DNA of 64,000 nucleotides from Robiginitalea sediminis (GCF_002198115.1 NZ_NGNR01000002.1:1-64000); one strand, 5' to 3'; shown: positions 13,289-24,471, numbered from the stretch's first letter. The notes: generated by a model not told the origin, from the letters alone. A program made the numbers and translations.

Positions 13289-14419
13289 TTGGCCTTTACA
13301 CTCCTCCATACCGACCCCGCCAGCAAGGCCCGCGCCGGGGAACTGCAGACTGCCCACGGGGTTATCCGTACCCCTATTTTTATGCCGGTAGGCACGGTTG
13401 CCTCCGTAAAGGGGGTCCACCAGCGGGAACTGCGGGAAGAGATAGACCCGGATATCATCCTGGGCAACACCTACCACCTGTATCTGCGCCCGGGGATGGA
13501 GATCCTGGAGAAGGCCGGGGGGTTGCACCGCTTTATGAACTGGGAGCGCCCCATCCTGACCGACAGCGGGGGCTACCAGGTGTACTCCCTTTCGGGAACC
13601 CGGAAGATCAAAGAGGAAGGGGTCAAATTCCAGTCCCATATAGACGGGTCGCGCCACCTGTTTACCCCGGAATCCGTCATGGAACTGCAGCGCACCATCG
13701 GGGCAGACATCATCATGGCCTTCGACGAGTGCACCCCGTACCCCTGCGACCGCCGGTATGCGGAGCGCTCCATGCACATGACCCACCGCTGGCTGGACCG
13801 CTGCATGGCTCACCTGGAGAAGGCCCCGCCCAAATACGGGTTCGACCAGCTGTTTTTCCCCATCGTCCAGGGCTCGGTCTATACGGACCTGCGCCAGCAA
13901 AGTGCGGAATATATTGCCGCTGCCGGGGCCCCTGGCAATGCCATAGGCGGGCTGTCGGTAGGGGAGCCGGCCGAGGAGATGTACGCCATGGCCGAGGCGG
14001 TTTGCGACATCCTGCCCCGGGAAAAGCCCCGCTACCTGATGGGGGTGGGGACTCCGGTGAACATCCTGGAAAACATTGCCCTGGGGGTGGATATGTTCGA
14101 CTGCGTGATGCCCACCCGCAACGCCCGCAACGGGATGCTGTTTACCTCGGAGGGCACCATCAACATCAAAAACAAGAAATGGGAGGACGACTTCTCCCCC
14201 CTGGACCCCATGGGCCACACCTTTGTGGACCGGGAATACACCCGGGCCTACCTGCGGCATTTGTTTGCCGCCAATGAGTATCTTGGCAAGCAGATTGCCA
14301 CCATCCACAACCTGGGCTTCTACCTCTGGCTGGTCCGGGAGGCGCGCCGCCGGATCCTGGACGGCACTTTTGCCCCCTGGAAGGCGGAGATGGTGGCCAA
14401 AATGGACAAAAGGCTCTGA
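13289..14419 (+). CDS. tgt: tRNA-guanine transglycosylase
   Basis: A 376-residue TIM-barrel enzyme that exchanges guanine-34 for preQ1 in tRNAs with GUN anticodons, part of queuosine synthesis. It shows SGGYQVYSL with the catalytic-site Asp of LTDSGG, GGLSVGEP, and FDCVMPTRNARNG with the nucleophile-region Asp. Homologues begin with a short LLHTD segment, so TTG at 13289 (LAFTLLHTD) is chosen. The usual CxCxxC zinc ligands before YTRAYLRHL are missing (the sequence reads GHTFVDREY), leaving only the later His. Followed 5 bases later by the permease gene. Confidence 0.9.
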   Translation: MAFTLLHTDPASKARAGELQTAHGVIRTPIFMPVGTVASVKGVHQRELREEIDPDIILGNTYHLYLRPGMEILEKAGGLHRFMNWERPILTDSGGYQVYSLSGTRKIKEEGVKFQSHIDGSRHLFTPESVMELQRTIGADIIMAFDECTPYPCDRRYAERSMHMTHRWLDRCMAHLEKAPPKYGFDQLFFPIVQGSVYTDLRQQSAEYIAAAGAPGNAIGGLSVGEPAEEMYAMAEAVCDILPREKPRYLMGVGTPVNILENIALGVDMFDCVMPTRNARNGMLFTSEGTINIKNKKWEDDFSPLDPMGHTFVDREYTRAYLRHLFAANEYLGKQIATIHNLGFYLWLVREARRRILDGTFAPWKAEMVAKMDKRL

Positions 14420-14424
14420 GCGGT

Positions 14425-15504
14425 ATGACGATCCTGGACTGGTACATCTTGCGCAAATACCTGCAGACCTTCTTCCTGCTGCTGTTGCTCTTTATCCCCA
14501 TCGGGATTATGCTGAACCTGGCGGAGCAGATCGGGAAGATGATCGACAACGAGGCACCCCTCTCCGAGATCCTGGTCTACTACGGCAACTTTACGATTTA
14601 CATCGGGAGCCTGCTCTTCCCTATCCTGCTCTTTCTGGCCATTATTTTCTTTACCTCCCGCCTGGCCAACAACACCGAGATTGTGGCCATCCTCTCCAGC
14701 GGGGTGTCCTTTGCCCGTTTCCTGAGACCCTATTGGGTAGGGGCGGGGATCATTGCCGTGATCATGTTTATGATGGGGATGTTTATCGTGCCCTCGGCCA
14801 GCAAGGGGTACAACGAGTTCCGGTACAAATACCTCAAACGGGGCGGGCAGGAACGGGTTACCAGCAACATTTTTACCCAGCTGGGGGAGAGCGACTATAT
14901 TTATGTAAGCAGCTTCGACCCCAAGCGGCAGATCGGCTACAATTTCACCTACGAGCACTTCGGGGAGGACGGGGAGCTGGAATACAAGATGGCCGCGGCC
15001 AACATCCGGTGGATTGAGGAGGACAGCATCTACCGCCTTACGTCCTATTCCCGCCGCAACCTGAAGGGGGAGACCGAGTACCTGGAAACCCGCCGCCGGC
15101 TGGACACGCTTTTTGCCTTCCGCATAGACGACCTCACCCCGGTCTCCTATATTGCCGAGACCAAGAACCTCTTCGAGCTGAACAGCTTTATCGCAGACCA
15201 GCGCCGCAAAGGCGCCTCCAATGTGAATACCTATGTGCTGGTGAAGTACCGCCGGTGGGCCCTGCCCATCTCCGCCTTTATCCTGACCATCATCGGGGTG
15301 GCGGTCTCCTCCATGAAGCGACGGGGCGGGCTGGGGGTAAACCTGGCCTTCGGCATTGGGGTGGCTTTTATCTACATCTTCCTGGACAAGGTCTTCGGCA
15401 CCCTGGCCGAGCAGAGCGGGTTTTCCCCCCTGCTGGCTGTGATGCTGCCCAATATCTTCTTCGGTATTGTCGGGATTTATCTGCTGCAAAAGGCTAAGCG
15501 CTAA
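14425..15504 (+). CDS. LptF/LptG-family permease
   Basis: A 359-residue membrane protein with three N-terminal helices (about residues 14-34, 55-80, 100-122), a periplasmic beta-jellyroll region, and three C-terminal helices. This is the LptF/LptG (YjgP/YjgQ) arrangement: with LptB these form the ABC transporter that extracts lipopolysaccharide from the inner membrane. The opening LDWYILRKYLQTFF is typical. Which of F or G it represents is unclear. It directly follows tgt and is probably co-transcribed. Confidence 0.85.
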   Translation: MTILDWYILRKYLQTFFLLLLLFIPIGIMLNLAEQIGKMIDNEAPLSEILVYYGNFTIYIGSLLFPILLFLAIIFFTSRLANNTEIVAILSSGVSFARFLRPYWVGAGIIAVIMFMMGMFIVPSASKGYNEFRYKYLKRGGQERVTSNIFTQLGESDYIYVSSFDPKRQIGYNFTYEHFGEDGELEYKMAAANIRWIEEDSIYRLTSYSRRNLKGETEYLETRRRLDTLFAFRIDDLTPVSYIAETKNLFELNSFIADQRRKGASNVNTYVLVKYRRWALPISAFILTIIGVAVSSMKRRGGLGVNLAFGIGVAFIYIFLDKVFGTLAEQSGFSPLLAVMLPNIFFGIVGIYLLQKAKR

Positions 15505-15552
15505 GGGCTGGGCTTTTGTTTTTCCGGGCAACCGGAGTTTGGGAATATCCTG

Positions 15553-15560
15553 TATCTTTG
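15553..15560 (+). promoter_or_regulatory. -7 promoter box of accA
   Basis: TATCTTTG, a perfect box, 28 bases before the accA ATG. No TTG at the ideal distance. Confidence 0.6.
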
Positions 15561-15588
15561 CCCCGCATACAGACCAAACGAGAACCGC

Positions 15589-16542
15589 ATGGAATACCTG
15601 GATTTTGAACTACCGATCAAGGAACTCGAGGAGCAGCTGGAAAAGTGCCAGCTCATCGGGGAGGAGAGCGATGTGGATGTGACCGAGACCTGCAAGCAGA
15701 TCGAAAAGAAGCTCGACGAGACCCGGAAGGAAATCTTCAAAAACCTGACCCCCTGGCAGCGCGTCCAGCTTTCCCGCCACCCCAGCAGGCCCTACACCAT
15801 GGACTACGTCCGGGCCCTTTGCGGGGATACCTGGCTGGAGCTCCACGGAGACCGCACCGTTAAGGACGACAAGGCCATGATTGGCGGCCTGGGCAAGATC
15901 GGGGACCAGAGCTATATGTTTATCGGCCAGCAAAAGGGGTTTAATACCAAGACCCGCCAGTACCGCAACTTCGGGATGGCCAACCCCGAAGGCTACCGCA
16001 AGGCCCTGCGCCTGATGAAGTCCGCGGAGAAATTCGGGATCCCCGTCGTTTCCTTTATCGACACCCCCGGGGCCTACCCGGGCATCGAGGCCGAGGAACG
16101 CGGGCAAGGCGAGGCCATTGCGCGGAACATCCTGGAGATGACCCGCCTGAAGGTACCCATCATTGTGGTTATCATAGGGGAAGGGGCCTCCGGTGGCGCC
16201 CTGGGCATAGGCGTGGGAGACCGCGTACTGATGCTGGAGAATACTTGGTATTCGGTAATCTCCCCGGAATCCTGTTCCTCCATCTTGTGGCGCAGCTGGG
16301 AGTACAAGGAACAGGCTGCTGCGGCCCTGAAACTCACCGCCACAGACATGAAAAAATTAAAGCTGATAGACGAGATTGTCCGGGAGCCTGCCGGGGGGGC
16401 GCACGCCAACCGGGAGAAGGCCTTTGAGATTGTCCGCAACAAGATTGCAAAGCACTATCAGGAACTTCAAAAGTTATCACCAGCCGAGCTGGTGGCCTCC
16501 CGCATGGACAAATACGGCTCCATGGGGGTCTTCAAGGACTGA
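15589..16542 (+). CDS. accA: Acetyl-CoA carboxylase carboxyltransferase subunit alpha
   Basis: A 317-residue subunit that, with AccD, transfers the carboxyl group from biotin carrier protein to acetyl-CoA, making malonyl-CoA for fatty acid synthesis. The N-terminal helical part contains [13 protein letters not shown]. The crotonase-like core has [20 protein letters not shown] and [15 protein letters not shown], which form the oxyanion hole and acyl-CoA site. Normal length. A strong terminator follows, so it is separate from dnaB. Confidence 0.95.
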   Translation: MEYLDFELPIKELEEQLEKCQLIGEESDVDVTETCKQIEKKLDETRKEIFKNLTPWQRVQLSRHPSRPYTMDYVRALCGDTWLELHGDRTVKDDKAMIGGLGKIGDQSYMFIGQQKGFNTKTRQYRNFGMANPEGYRKALRLMKSAEKFGIPVVSFIDTPGAYPGIEAEERGQGEAIARNILEMTRLKVPIIVVIIGEGASGGALGIGVGDRVLMLENTWYSVISPESCSSILWRSWEYKEQAAAALKLTATDMKKLKLIDEIVREPAGGAHANREKAFEIVRNKIAKHYQELQKLSPAELVASRMDKYGSMGVFKD

Positions 16543-16569
16543 TGCCCCGCTTGGCGGCGCATCGGGAAA

Positions 16570-16600
16570 AATCCGGGGGCAGGCCCCCGGATTTTTTTTC
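16570..16600 (+). terminator. Terminator after accA
   Basis: AATCCGGGGGC-ag-GCCCCCGGATT followed by a T-run, 28 bases past the accA stop. Confidence 0.85.
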
Positions 16601-16698
16601 GTTTATAAACAGAAAGTTGTAACTTATTAACACCCGGAATGTTAACGACCGGTGGATATCCCCCCGGCCCCGCCCGCACGGACTTCGGGTGAATTCCC

Positions 16699-16706
16699 TA
16701 CTTTTA
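16699..16706 (+). promoter_or_regulatory. -7-like box just upstream of dnaB
   Basis: TACTTTTA is one mismatch from TAnnTTTG and ends 5 bases before the dnaB ATG, so a transcript from it would have almost no leader. No TTG at the usual distance. Confidence 0.4.
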
Positions 16707-16711
16707 CCGCT

Positions 16712-18265
16712 ATGGAAAACAGCATCCCCGTTACCGCCCAGCGCATAGGAAAATCCAGCATCATTCCGTTGGAACGCGGGAAGATACCTCCGCAAGCTGT
16801 TGATTTAGAGGAGGTTGTAATCGGGGCCATGATGATCGACAAAAAAGGGGTAGACGAGGTGATCGACATCCTCCACCCGGATGCCTTCTATAAAGAGGCC
16901 CACCGGTATATCTACGAGGCCATCTTCAAACTCTTCGAAGGGTCCGAACCGGTCGATTTATTAACCGTTTCCGCCCAACTGAAGCAGGACGGCAGGCTCG
17001 AGCAGGTCGGAGGCGATTTTTACCTGATCAGACTCACCCAGAAAGTAGCCTCTTCGGCCCATATTGAGTACCACGCCCGCATTATCCTGCAGAAGTACAT
17101 CCAGCGCAGCCTGATCAAGATTTCCAGCGAGATCATCGAAGAGGCCTACGACGAGAGTACGGACGTCTTCGACCTGCTGGACAATGCGGAATCGAAGCTC
17201 TACGAGGTCACCCAGGGGAACCTGAAGCGGTCTGCCGAAACGGCCCAGAGCCTGGTGATGCAGGCCAAGAAAAAAATCGAGGAAATCTCCAATCAGGAGG
17301 GCCTCAGCGGGATCCCCTCCGGTTTTGACAAGGTGGATTTGCTCACCTCCGGCTGGCAGCCCAGCGACCTGATCATTATCGCAGCCCGCCCTGGTATGGG
17401 TAAGACGGCCCTGACCCTCTCCATGGCGCGGAACATGGCGGTAAATGCGAACATACCCGTGGCTTTTTTCTCCCTGGAGATGTCCTCCGTACAGCTTATT
17501 ACCCGACTTATCTCCTCGGAGACCGGCCTTTCTTCGGAAAAGCTGCGTACCGGCCGCCTGGAGAAGCACGAATGGGAGCAGCTCAACGTGAAGGTGAAGG
17601 CCCTGGAAAAGGCGCCCCTCTTTATAGACGATACGCCTTCCCTTTCCATTTTCGACCTGCGGGCCAAGGCGCGGCGCCTGGCCTCCCAGCATAAGATCAA
17701 GCTCATCATTATCGACTACCTCCAGCTCATGACCGGGGGTGCCAGCCAGAAGGGCGGCAACCGGGAGCAGGAGATTTCCACCATTTCGCGGAACCTGAAA
17801 GCCCTGGCCAAGGAACTCAACGTCCCGGTCATTGCCCTGTCTCAGCTCTCCCGGGCGGTGGAGACCCGAGGCGGCAGTAAGCGGCCTATCCTTTCCGACC
17901 TCCGGGAATCCGGGGCCATCGAACAGGATGCGGACATCGTGTCGTTTATCTACCGCCCGGAATACTACAAGATAGACGAGTGGGACGACGAGGAGCGCAC
18001 CCCCACCCAGGGGCAGGCAGAGTTCATCGTGGCCAAGCACCGGAACGGAGGGCTCGATAATATTAGGTTAAAGTTCATTGGGCATCTGGGTAAATTTGAT
18101 AATTTGGATGACTTTGATTCTCCTTTCGAGTTTCAATCCAAGATGAATGCCGAGGGTGAGAACCCGTTCCTGGCCAAGGATTTCCCCAGTGCCGACCAGG
18201 CCTTCGGAAGCGCCATGAACGACCATCCCGAGGCGGACCCGGATGACAATGACGTACCGTTCTGA
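16712..18265 (+). CDS. dnaB: Replicative DNA helicase DnaB
   Basis: A 517-residue hexameric helicase that unwinds DNA at the replication fork. The N-terminal primase-interacting domain spans about residues 25-130. The RecA-like ATPase has Walker A ARPGMGKTAL (about 225), Walker B LIIIDYLQLM (about 330), and an arginine-finger region before the SDLRESGAIEQDAD motif. The ATG at 16712 matches homologue starts; the upstream open extension is not needed. The C-terminus is acidic (DDNDVPF). No intein is present. Confidence 0.95.
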   Translation: MENSIPVTAQRIGKSSIIPLERGKIPPQAVDLEEVVIGAMMIDKKGVDEVIDILHPDAFYKEAHRYIYEAIFKLFEGSEPVDLLTVSAQLKQDGRLEQVGGDFYLIRLTQKVASSAHIEYHARIILQKYIQRSLIKISSEIIEEAYDESTDVFDLLDNAESKLYEVTQGNLKRSAETAQSLVMQAKKKIEEISNQEGLSGIPSGFDKVDLLTSGWQPSDLIIIAARPGMGKTALTLSMARNMAVNANIPVAFFSLEMSSVQLITRLISSETGLSSEKLRTGRLEKHEWEQLNVKVKALEKAPLFIDDTPSLSIFDLRAKARRLASQHKIKLIIIDYLQLMTGGASQKGGNREQEISTISRNLKALAKELNVPVIALSQLSRAVETRGGSKRPILSDLRESGAIEQDADIVSFIYRPEYYKIDEWDDEERTPTQGQAEFIVAKHRNGGLDNIRLKFIGHLGKFDNLDDFDSPFEFQSKMNAEGENPFLAKDFPSADQAFGSAMNDHPEADPDDNDVPF

Positions 18266-19550
18266 CACGCATTTTTTCGGCCGCCCCTCCAGGCGGCTTT
18301 TTGTTCTGGTGCTGTTGCTGCTGCTGGCAGGGGCGGCCCGGGCCTCGGTGATCCTCATCCCCATGGATGCCGACAGCCAGGAGAACCACCTGAAGGCCTA
18401 CGGCATTACCTACTGGGTGCTCAGCAAAAAACAGAAAGTCCAGTGGCTGCTCAATTACCGGGGCGGGTCCTTCCTGTTGCCCGACGGGGAGCCCATCCGC
18501 AGCGAATGCCGCATCCGCGGGGTATCCTTCGAGGTCCTCTCCGACGCGGAGGCCCAGCAAATCCTGGATGAAATTTCCAGCCCCTCCCGCAACCAGGAGG
18601 CGGTTATCCTGGAAAAGGCCCCCCGCATTGCCGTATATACCCCCAAGGACAACGCCCCCTGGGACGACGCGGTTACTATGGCCCTGACCTATGCGGAAAT
18701 CCCCTATGCCACCATTTACGACCGGGAAGTCCTGGAGGACAAGCTCCCGCTCTACGACTGGCTCCACCTGCACCACGAGGACTTTACCGGGCAGTACGGG
18801 AAGTTTTACGGAGCCTACCGGGCCACCCCCTGGTATATTGAAGGCAAACAGCAGGCAGAGGCCCTTGCGGCCGAACTGGGGTATTCCAAGGTGTCTGAGG
18901 AAAAAAGCGCCGTGGCCCAGAAGATCCGGAATTACGTGATTGGGGGCGGGTTTATGTTTGCCATGTGCTCGGCCACGGATTCCTTCGACATTGCCCTGGC
19001 GGCCGAAGGGGTGGATATCTGCGAGCCCATGTTCGACGGGGACCCTTCGGACCCCAATTACCAGCAGCGCCTGGACTATTCCAAGACCTTCGCCTTTACG
19101 GGCTTTACGTTGGAGCGCAGCCCGCTTCGGTATGAGTTCTCCTCCATAGACATGACCAACAAGCGGGACGAGGTCCCCATGGAATCCGACTACTTCAGCC
19201 TTATGGACTTCTCGGCCAAATGGGACCCGGTGCCCACCATGCTCTGCCAGAACCACACCGCCCTGGTCAAAGGGTTTATGGGACAGACCACGGCCTTTAC
19301 CCGTTCGGAAATCAAACCCACGGTACTTATCCTGGGGGAAAACCGCCTCAACGGGGAGGCGCGGTACATCCACGGGGTCAAGGGCAGGGGCTTCTTTACC
19401 TTCTACGGGGGGCACGACCCGGAAGACTATCAGCACCGGGTGGGCGACCCCAAGACCGAGTTGGAACTCCACCCGAATTCCCCGGGCTACCGCCTGATCT
19501 TAAACAATGTGTTGTTCCCCGCTGCCCAGAAGAAAAAGCAGAAGACCTAA
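18243..19550 (+). CDS. Exported Bacteroidetes protein, often labelled asparagine synthetase B
   Basis: A 435-residue exported protein with a clear hydrophobic signal segment (about 18-34, ending in ARAS). The mature start SVILIPMDADSQENHLKAYG is strongly conserved in a flavobacterial family commonly called asparagine synthetase B. I see no N-terminal catalytic Cys and no ATP pyrophosphatase loop, so asparagine synthesis is unlikely. The middle has GGGFMFAMCSATDSFDIALA, reminiscent of a glutamine-amidotransferase-like fold, and the end GRGFFTFYGGHDPEDY. The true role is unknown. It overlaps the dnaB end by 23 bases, suggesting coupling. Confidence 0.7.
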   Translation: MTMTYRSDTHFFGRPSRRLFVLVLLLLLAGAARASVILIPMDADSQENHLKAYGITYWVLSKKQKVQWLLNYRGGSFLLPDGEPIRSECRIRGVSFEVLSDAEAQQILDEISSPSRNQEAVILEKAPRIAVYTPKDNAPWDDAVTMALTYAEIPYATIYDREVLEDKLPLYDWLHLHHEDFTGQYGKFYGAYRATPWYIEGKQQAEALAAELGYSKVSEEKSAVAQKIRNYVIGGGFMFAMCSATDSFDIALAAEGVDICEPMFDGDPSDPNYQQRLDYSKTFAFTGFTLERSPLRYEFSSIDMTNKRDEVPMESDYFSLMDFSAKWDPVPTMLCQNHTALVKGFMGQTTAFTRSEIKPTVLILGENRLNGEARYIHGVKGRGFFTFYGGHDPEDYQHRVGDPKTELELHPNSPGYRLILNNVLFPAAQKKKQKT

Positions 19551-20347
19551 ACCTGTCGCAACAGGGCTTCGAGCACCTGTTCCACACCTCCTTCGTCGTT
19601 CCCGCCGGTCTCATACCGGGCTACCTTCTTGACGTTGGGGTGGGCATTGGCCATGGCAAAGCTGTAATCCGAGAGGGCCAGCATCTCCAGGTCGTTGTTG
19701 TAATCCCCGAAGACCATGATCTGGTGGCGGCCCAGGCCGCGCTGTGCCATAAGGGCCTCCAGGGCATGCCCCTTGTGGGCATCCGGGTGGGAGACATCCA
19801 CCCAGTTAGACCCGGATACCTTTACCTTCAGGGTATCCTCCATATCGGCAAAGGCGGGGTAGATAAACTGCTCGGAGCTCTCCCAGTGGTAAATGGCCAC
19901 TTTCATCAAGGGGTCGGTAACCGCACCCAGGTCCGGGGCTATGGTATATTCGGTATAGTACTCCTGCAATAGGGTCAGGAAATCGTCTGAGGCCCCGTCT
20001 ACGTAAGCGCTGGAGGAGGCGCAAAGGACGGGGTGGGCCTGGCGTATCCCAGAGGCTCGCCGGAGGATTTCCCCCACGTGCCGGGAGGGCAGGGGGGTGG
20101 TCATCAGGGTCTGATCCCGCCAGCGTACCAGGGCCCCGTTCTCGGCTATGAAAACGATCTCATCGCGGATGGGGGCCAGCTTATCGGCCATGCTGTGGTA
20201 CTGGCGCCCGCTGGCGGCGACAAATTCCACGCCCTTGTCCCTCAGGCTGTGGTAGAGGTCAAAAAACCGGTTGCTGACCTCGTGGGCCGGGTTAAGCAGG
20301 GTGCCGTCCATATCGGCGACTACCATTCGGATGTGAGAGAGGTCCAT
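19547..20347 (-). CDS. HAD-superfamily Cof-type phosphatase
   Basis: A 266-residue hydrolase of the HAD IIB (Cof/YidA) class, which dephosphorylates sugar phosphates and similar small molecules. Motif I is VVADMDGTLLNP (nucleophile Asp about 12), motif II AASGRQYHSM, and motif III FGDYNNDLEML with a Lys before it. The C2B cap lies between. Substrate unknown. Its end overlaps the convergent upstream gene by 4 bases. A TACCTTTG box (20367-20374, minus strand) sits 20 bases before the start. Confidence 0.88.
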   Translation of the reverse strand: MDLSHIRMVVADMDGTLLNPAHEVSNRFFDLYHSLRDKGVEFVAASGRQYHSMADKLAPIRDEIVFIAENGALVRWRDQTLMTTPLPSRHVGEILRRASGIRQAHPVLCASSSAYVDGASDDFLTLLQEYYTEYTIAPDLGAVTDPLMKVAIYHWESSEQFIYPAFADMEDTLKVKVSGSNWVDVSHPDAHKGHALEALMAQRGLGRHQIMVFGDYNNDLEMLALSDYSFAMANAHPNVKKVARYETGGNDEGGVEQVLEALLRQV

Positions 20348-20366
20348 AATAGGCGTTCTAAGTGTG

Positions 20367-20374
20367 CAAAGGTA
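20367..20374 (-). promoter_or_regulatory. -7 promoter box of the HAD phosphatase
   Basis: Minus strand TACCTTTG, a full TAnnTTTG match. It lies back to back with the TAACTTCG box (20386-20393) that may serve the opposite gene. Confidence 0.55.
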
Positions 20375-20432
20375 TTTTTTCTCCCTAACTTCGCCGGGTA
20401 GTACCCGGAAGTTTCACTAAAAGATAACACCC

Positions 20433-20855
20433 ATGCCCTGGATACAGCGGAAAATCCGCCTGAAACCCCTGCCGAGGGGCTTCCACCTGATTACCCGGGA
20501 AGTCCTGGGCGCGCTGCCCGAAATCCGCGAGATGCGGGTGGGGGTGCTCCACGTGTTTATCCGCCACACCTCTGCCAGCCTTACGGTAAACGAAAACGCA
20601 GACCCTACCGTACGCACAGATTTCGAAAGCCATTTTAACGCCATGGTCCCGGAAGAGGCCCCGTACTACCGGCACACCTACGAAGGCCCGGACGATATGC
20701 CCGCCCACCTGAAGGCCTCCCTTCTGGGTCATAGCGTTCAGCTGCCCGTAGGGGAGGGCCGTCTGCTGACGGGTACCTGGCAGGGGATCTACCTCTGCGA
20801 ACACCGGGATGCCGCCTCCGGCCGGGAGCTGGTGCTGACTCTCTGGGGGGAATAA
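20433..20855 (+). CDS. YjbQ/UPF0047 family protein
   Basis: A 140-residue protein of the YjbQ family. The conserved LHVFIRHTSASLTVNENADP and the C-terminal GTWQGIYLCEHRD are both present. Some family members have weak thiamine-phosphate-synthase activity in vitro, but the real role is not settled. Single domain, normal length, cytosolic. Ends at a strong terminator shared with rplT on the other strand. Confidence 0.88.
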   Translation: MPWIQRKIRLKPLPRGFHLITREVLGALPEIREMRVGVLHVFIRHTSASLTVNENADPTVRTDFESHFNAMVPEEAPYYRHTYEGPDDMPAHLKASLLGHSVQLPVGEGRLLTGTWQGIYLCEHRDAASGRELVLTLWGE

Positions 20856-20886
20856 AAAAAAACCCGGCTCAGTGAGCCGGGTTTTT
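20854..20886. terminator. Bidirectional terminator between yjbQ-like gene and rplT
   Basis: AAAACCCGGCTC-agt-GAGCCGGGTTTTT with A/T runs on both sides. It serves the convergent yjbQ-like gene and the infC-rpmI-rplT operon. Confidence 0.88.
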
Positions 20887-20905
20887 GCGAGAAATCCGTT
20901 GTGAC

Positions 20906-21250
20906 TTATTTTACCTTGTCCACCACGGCCTTGAAAGCCTCGGGGTGGTTCATGGCCAGGTCTGCGAGTACCTTGCGGTTCAGGCTGATGTCATTGGCTT
21001 TTACCTTGCCCATGAATTCGCTGTAGGACATGCCGTGCATGCGGGCACCGGCATTGATCCGGGCAATCCAGAGGGCGCGGAAACTGCGTTTTTTGTTGCG
21101 GCGGTCGCGGTATGCATATACCATAGCCTTTTCAACCGCGTTCTTGGCTACGGTCCAGACGTTTTTACGTCTTCCAAAATACCCCTTGGCCTGCTTCATT
21201 ACTTTCTTGCGGCGGGCTCTTGAGGCAACTGCGTTTACTGATCTTGGCAT
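20906..21250 (-). CDS. rplT: 50S ribosomal protein L20
   Basis: A 114-residue basic protein that binds 23S rRNA early in 50S assembly. It shows [20 protein letters not shown] at the start and [20 protein letters not shown] later. Normal length. It is the last gene of infC-rpmI-rplT; in several bacteria L20 represses this operon by binding its mRNA. Confidence 0.97.
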   Translation of the reverse strand: MPRSVNAVASRARRKKVMKQAKGYFGRRKNVWTVAKNAVEKAMVYAYRDRRNKKRSFRALWIARINAGARMHGMSYSEFMGKVKANDISLNRKVLADLAMNHPEAFKAVVDKVK

Positions 21251-21338
21251 TTCTTTTCGTTTTTTTGTAGCAGGCGTCCCCGTATGTACGGGGCTCTTTT
21301 ACGGCCTGTCTCCAGGGTTAAACTTCTACCGTGCGTCC

Positions 21339-21536
21339 TTATTTAAGGCGCAATTGTTCTTTGATGCTTTGCTCATCGGCCTTATCCACCAAAGTGCTGT
21401 GCGTCAGGCGGAGTTTCCGCTTTTTGCTCTTTTTGGTGAGGATGTGGCTTTTGTAAGCGTGCTTCCTTTTGATCTTACCGGTACCGGTCAGCTTAAAACG
21501 CTTCTTGGCACTGGATTTGGTCTTCATCTTGGGCAT
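21339..21536 (-). CDS. rpmI: 50S ribosomal protein L35
   Basis: A 65-residue very basic ribosomal protein starting [20 protein letters not shown], the L35 signature. It lies 88 bases before rplT and 40 bases after infC in the usual operon. Confidence 0.97.
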   Translation of the reverse strand: MPKMKTKSSAKKRFKLTGTGKIKRKHAYKSHILTKKSKKRKLRLTHSTLVDKADEQSIKEQLRLK

Positions 21537-21576
21537 GGTCTCGCTTGTTACACGTTACTATTTCGGATCTCTCGCG

Positions 21577-22134
21577 TTACTTCTTGTTGGTTTTGGGGGC
21601 AATGAACATGGTCATGCGCTTGCCTTCCAGTTTGGGCATCTGCTCCACCTTCCCGTAGTCTTCCAACTCCTGGGCCAGGCGCAGCAGCAAGATTTCGCCC
21701 TTCTCTTTATATACGATGGAGCGCCCCTTAAAGAAAACATAGGCCTTTAATTTGGCCCCCTCCTTGAGGAACTTCTCCGCGTGTTTCTTTTTGAAATCGT
21801 AATCGTGGTCGTCCGTGTTGGGCCCGAAACGAATTTCCTTCACCACCACCTTGGTCGCCTTGGCCTTCATGGCCTTGTCCCGTTTTTTCTGCTCGTACAG
21901 GAACTTTTTATAGTCCATGATCTTGCAGACGGGGGGCTCCGCTGTGGGGGATATTTCAACCAGGTCCAAACCGATTTCCTCCGCCTTGCTCAGGGCTTCC
22001 CGAATACTGTAAACGCCCATCTCCACATTATCGCCCACCAGCCTGACTTTTGGCGCGGTGATATTGTCGTTAATGTTGTGAGGGTTTTTATTTTCCCTCC
22101 TGGGCCTGGGTCGGAATCTTCTGCGAATTGCTAT
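21577..22134 (-). CDS. infC: Translation initiation factor IF-3 (ATA start)
   Basis: IF-3 binds the 30S subunit, keeps subunits apart and checks the start codon. The 185-residue frame has the N-terminal domain with [18 protein letters not shown], then [20 protein letters not shown], and the C-terminal [17 protein letters not shown]. The family N-terminus [15 protein letters not shown] is encoded directly after an ATA codon at 22134-22132, with no in-frame ATG upstream. The start is therefore ATA (or a nearby ATT, at 22143 or 22128). infC genes elsewhere use AUU so that IF-3 limits its own synthesis; the rare start here implies the same control. The conventional GTG at 22038 would delete 32 conserved residues. 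Confidence 0.85.
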   Translation of the reverse strand: MAIRRRFRPRPRRENKNPHNINDNITAPKVRLVGDNVEMGVYSIREALSKAEEIGLDLVEISPTAEPPVCKIMDYKKFLYEQKKRDKAMKAKATKVVVKEIRFGPNTDDHDYDFKKKHAEKFLKEGAKLKAYVFFKGRSIVYKEKGEILLLRLAQELEDYGKVEQMPKLEGKRMTMFIAPKTNKK

Positions 22135-22160
22135 GGCTCGAATATTTTGATTTAACCTGT

Positions 22161-24101
<1,941 letters not shown>

Positions 24102-24124
24102 AAATGGTGGGCGTAATGCGGGAG

Positions 24125-24155
24125 CAAAGATACTATCTAAGGGGAAGACTCACAA
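24125..24155 (-). promoter_or_regulatory. Promoter of thrS
   Basis: Minus strand TTG (24153-24155), 20-nt spacer, TATCTTTG (24125-24132), 24 bases before the ATG. No T-box or other leader structure is visible in so short a leader. Confidence 0.7.
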
Positions 24156-24168
24156 CCGAAACCAGGGG

Positions 24169-24438
24169 TCAGCCGGAGGGTTTGTCCCCGGAAAAAAGGG
24201 CCCGTACCAGGGTGCGGATCCCCAAAAACCCCATCGCGATGGCCCCAAGGGCCAGCAGCCCCCCCACTATCAGTACGGGCAGGTACCAGGGGTGGTCCTG
24301 GTTCTTAAAGGCCTGGTAGAGCACAACCGGCCCGGCAAACAGCAGCAGCAGGGTCAGCATCAGGCGGCGCAGGCCTTTCATCAACAGGGTTTTGTCAGTA
24401 GCCAAGGCAACAGGTATTTCCCGGTAAATGTAAGGCAA
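24169..24438 (-). CDS. DUF6095 family small membrane protein
   Basis: An 89-residue protein with two membrane helices (about 25-43 and 53-77). The KNQDHPWYLPVLI segment between them is the hallmark of a flavobacterial family (DUF6095) of unknown function. The first 13 residues may not be translated: a TTG followed by ATDKTLLMKG would give the usual family N-terminus. Located upstream of thrS on the same strand and back to back with glycerate kinase. Confidence 0.75.
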   Translation of the reverse strand: MPYIYREIPVALATDKTLLMKGLRRLMLTLLLLFAGPVVLYQAFKNQDHPWYLPVLIVGGLLALGAIAMGFLGIRTLVRALFSGDKPSG

Positions 24439-24471
24439 ATGCCCCGATTTTCCTGCCTGTTGCCCCCGGTT

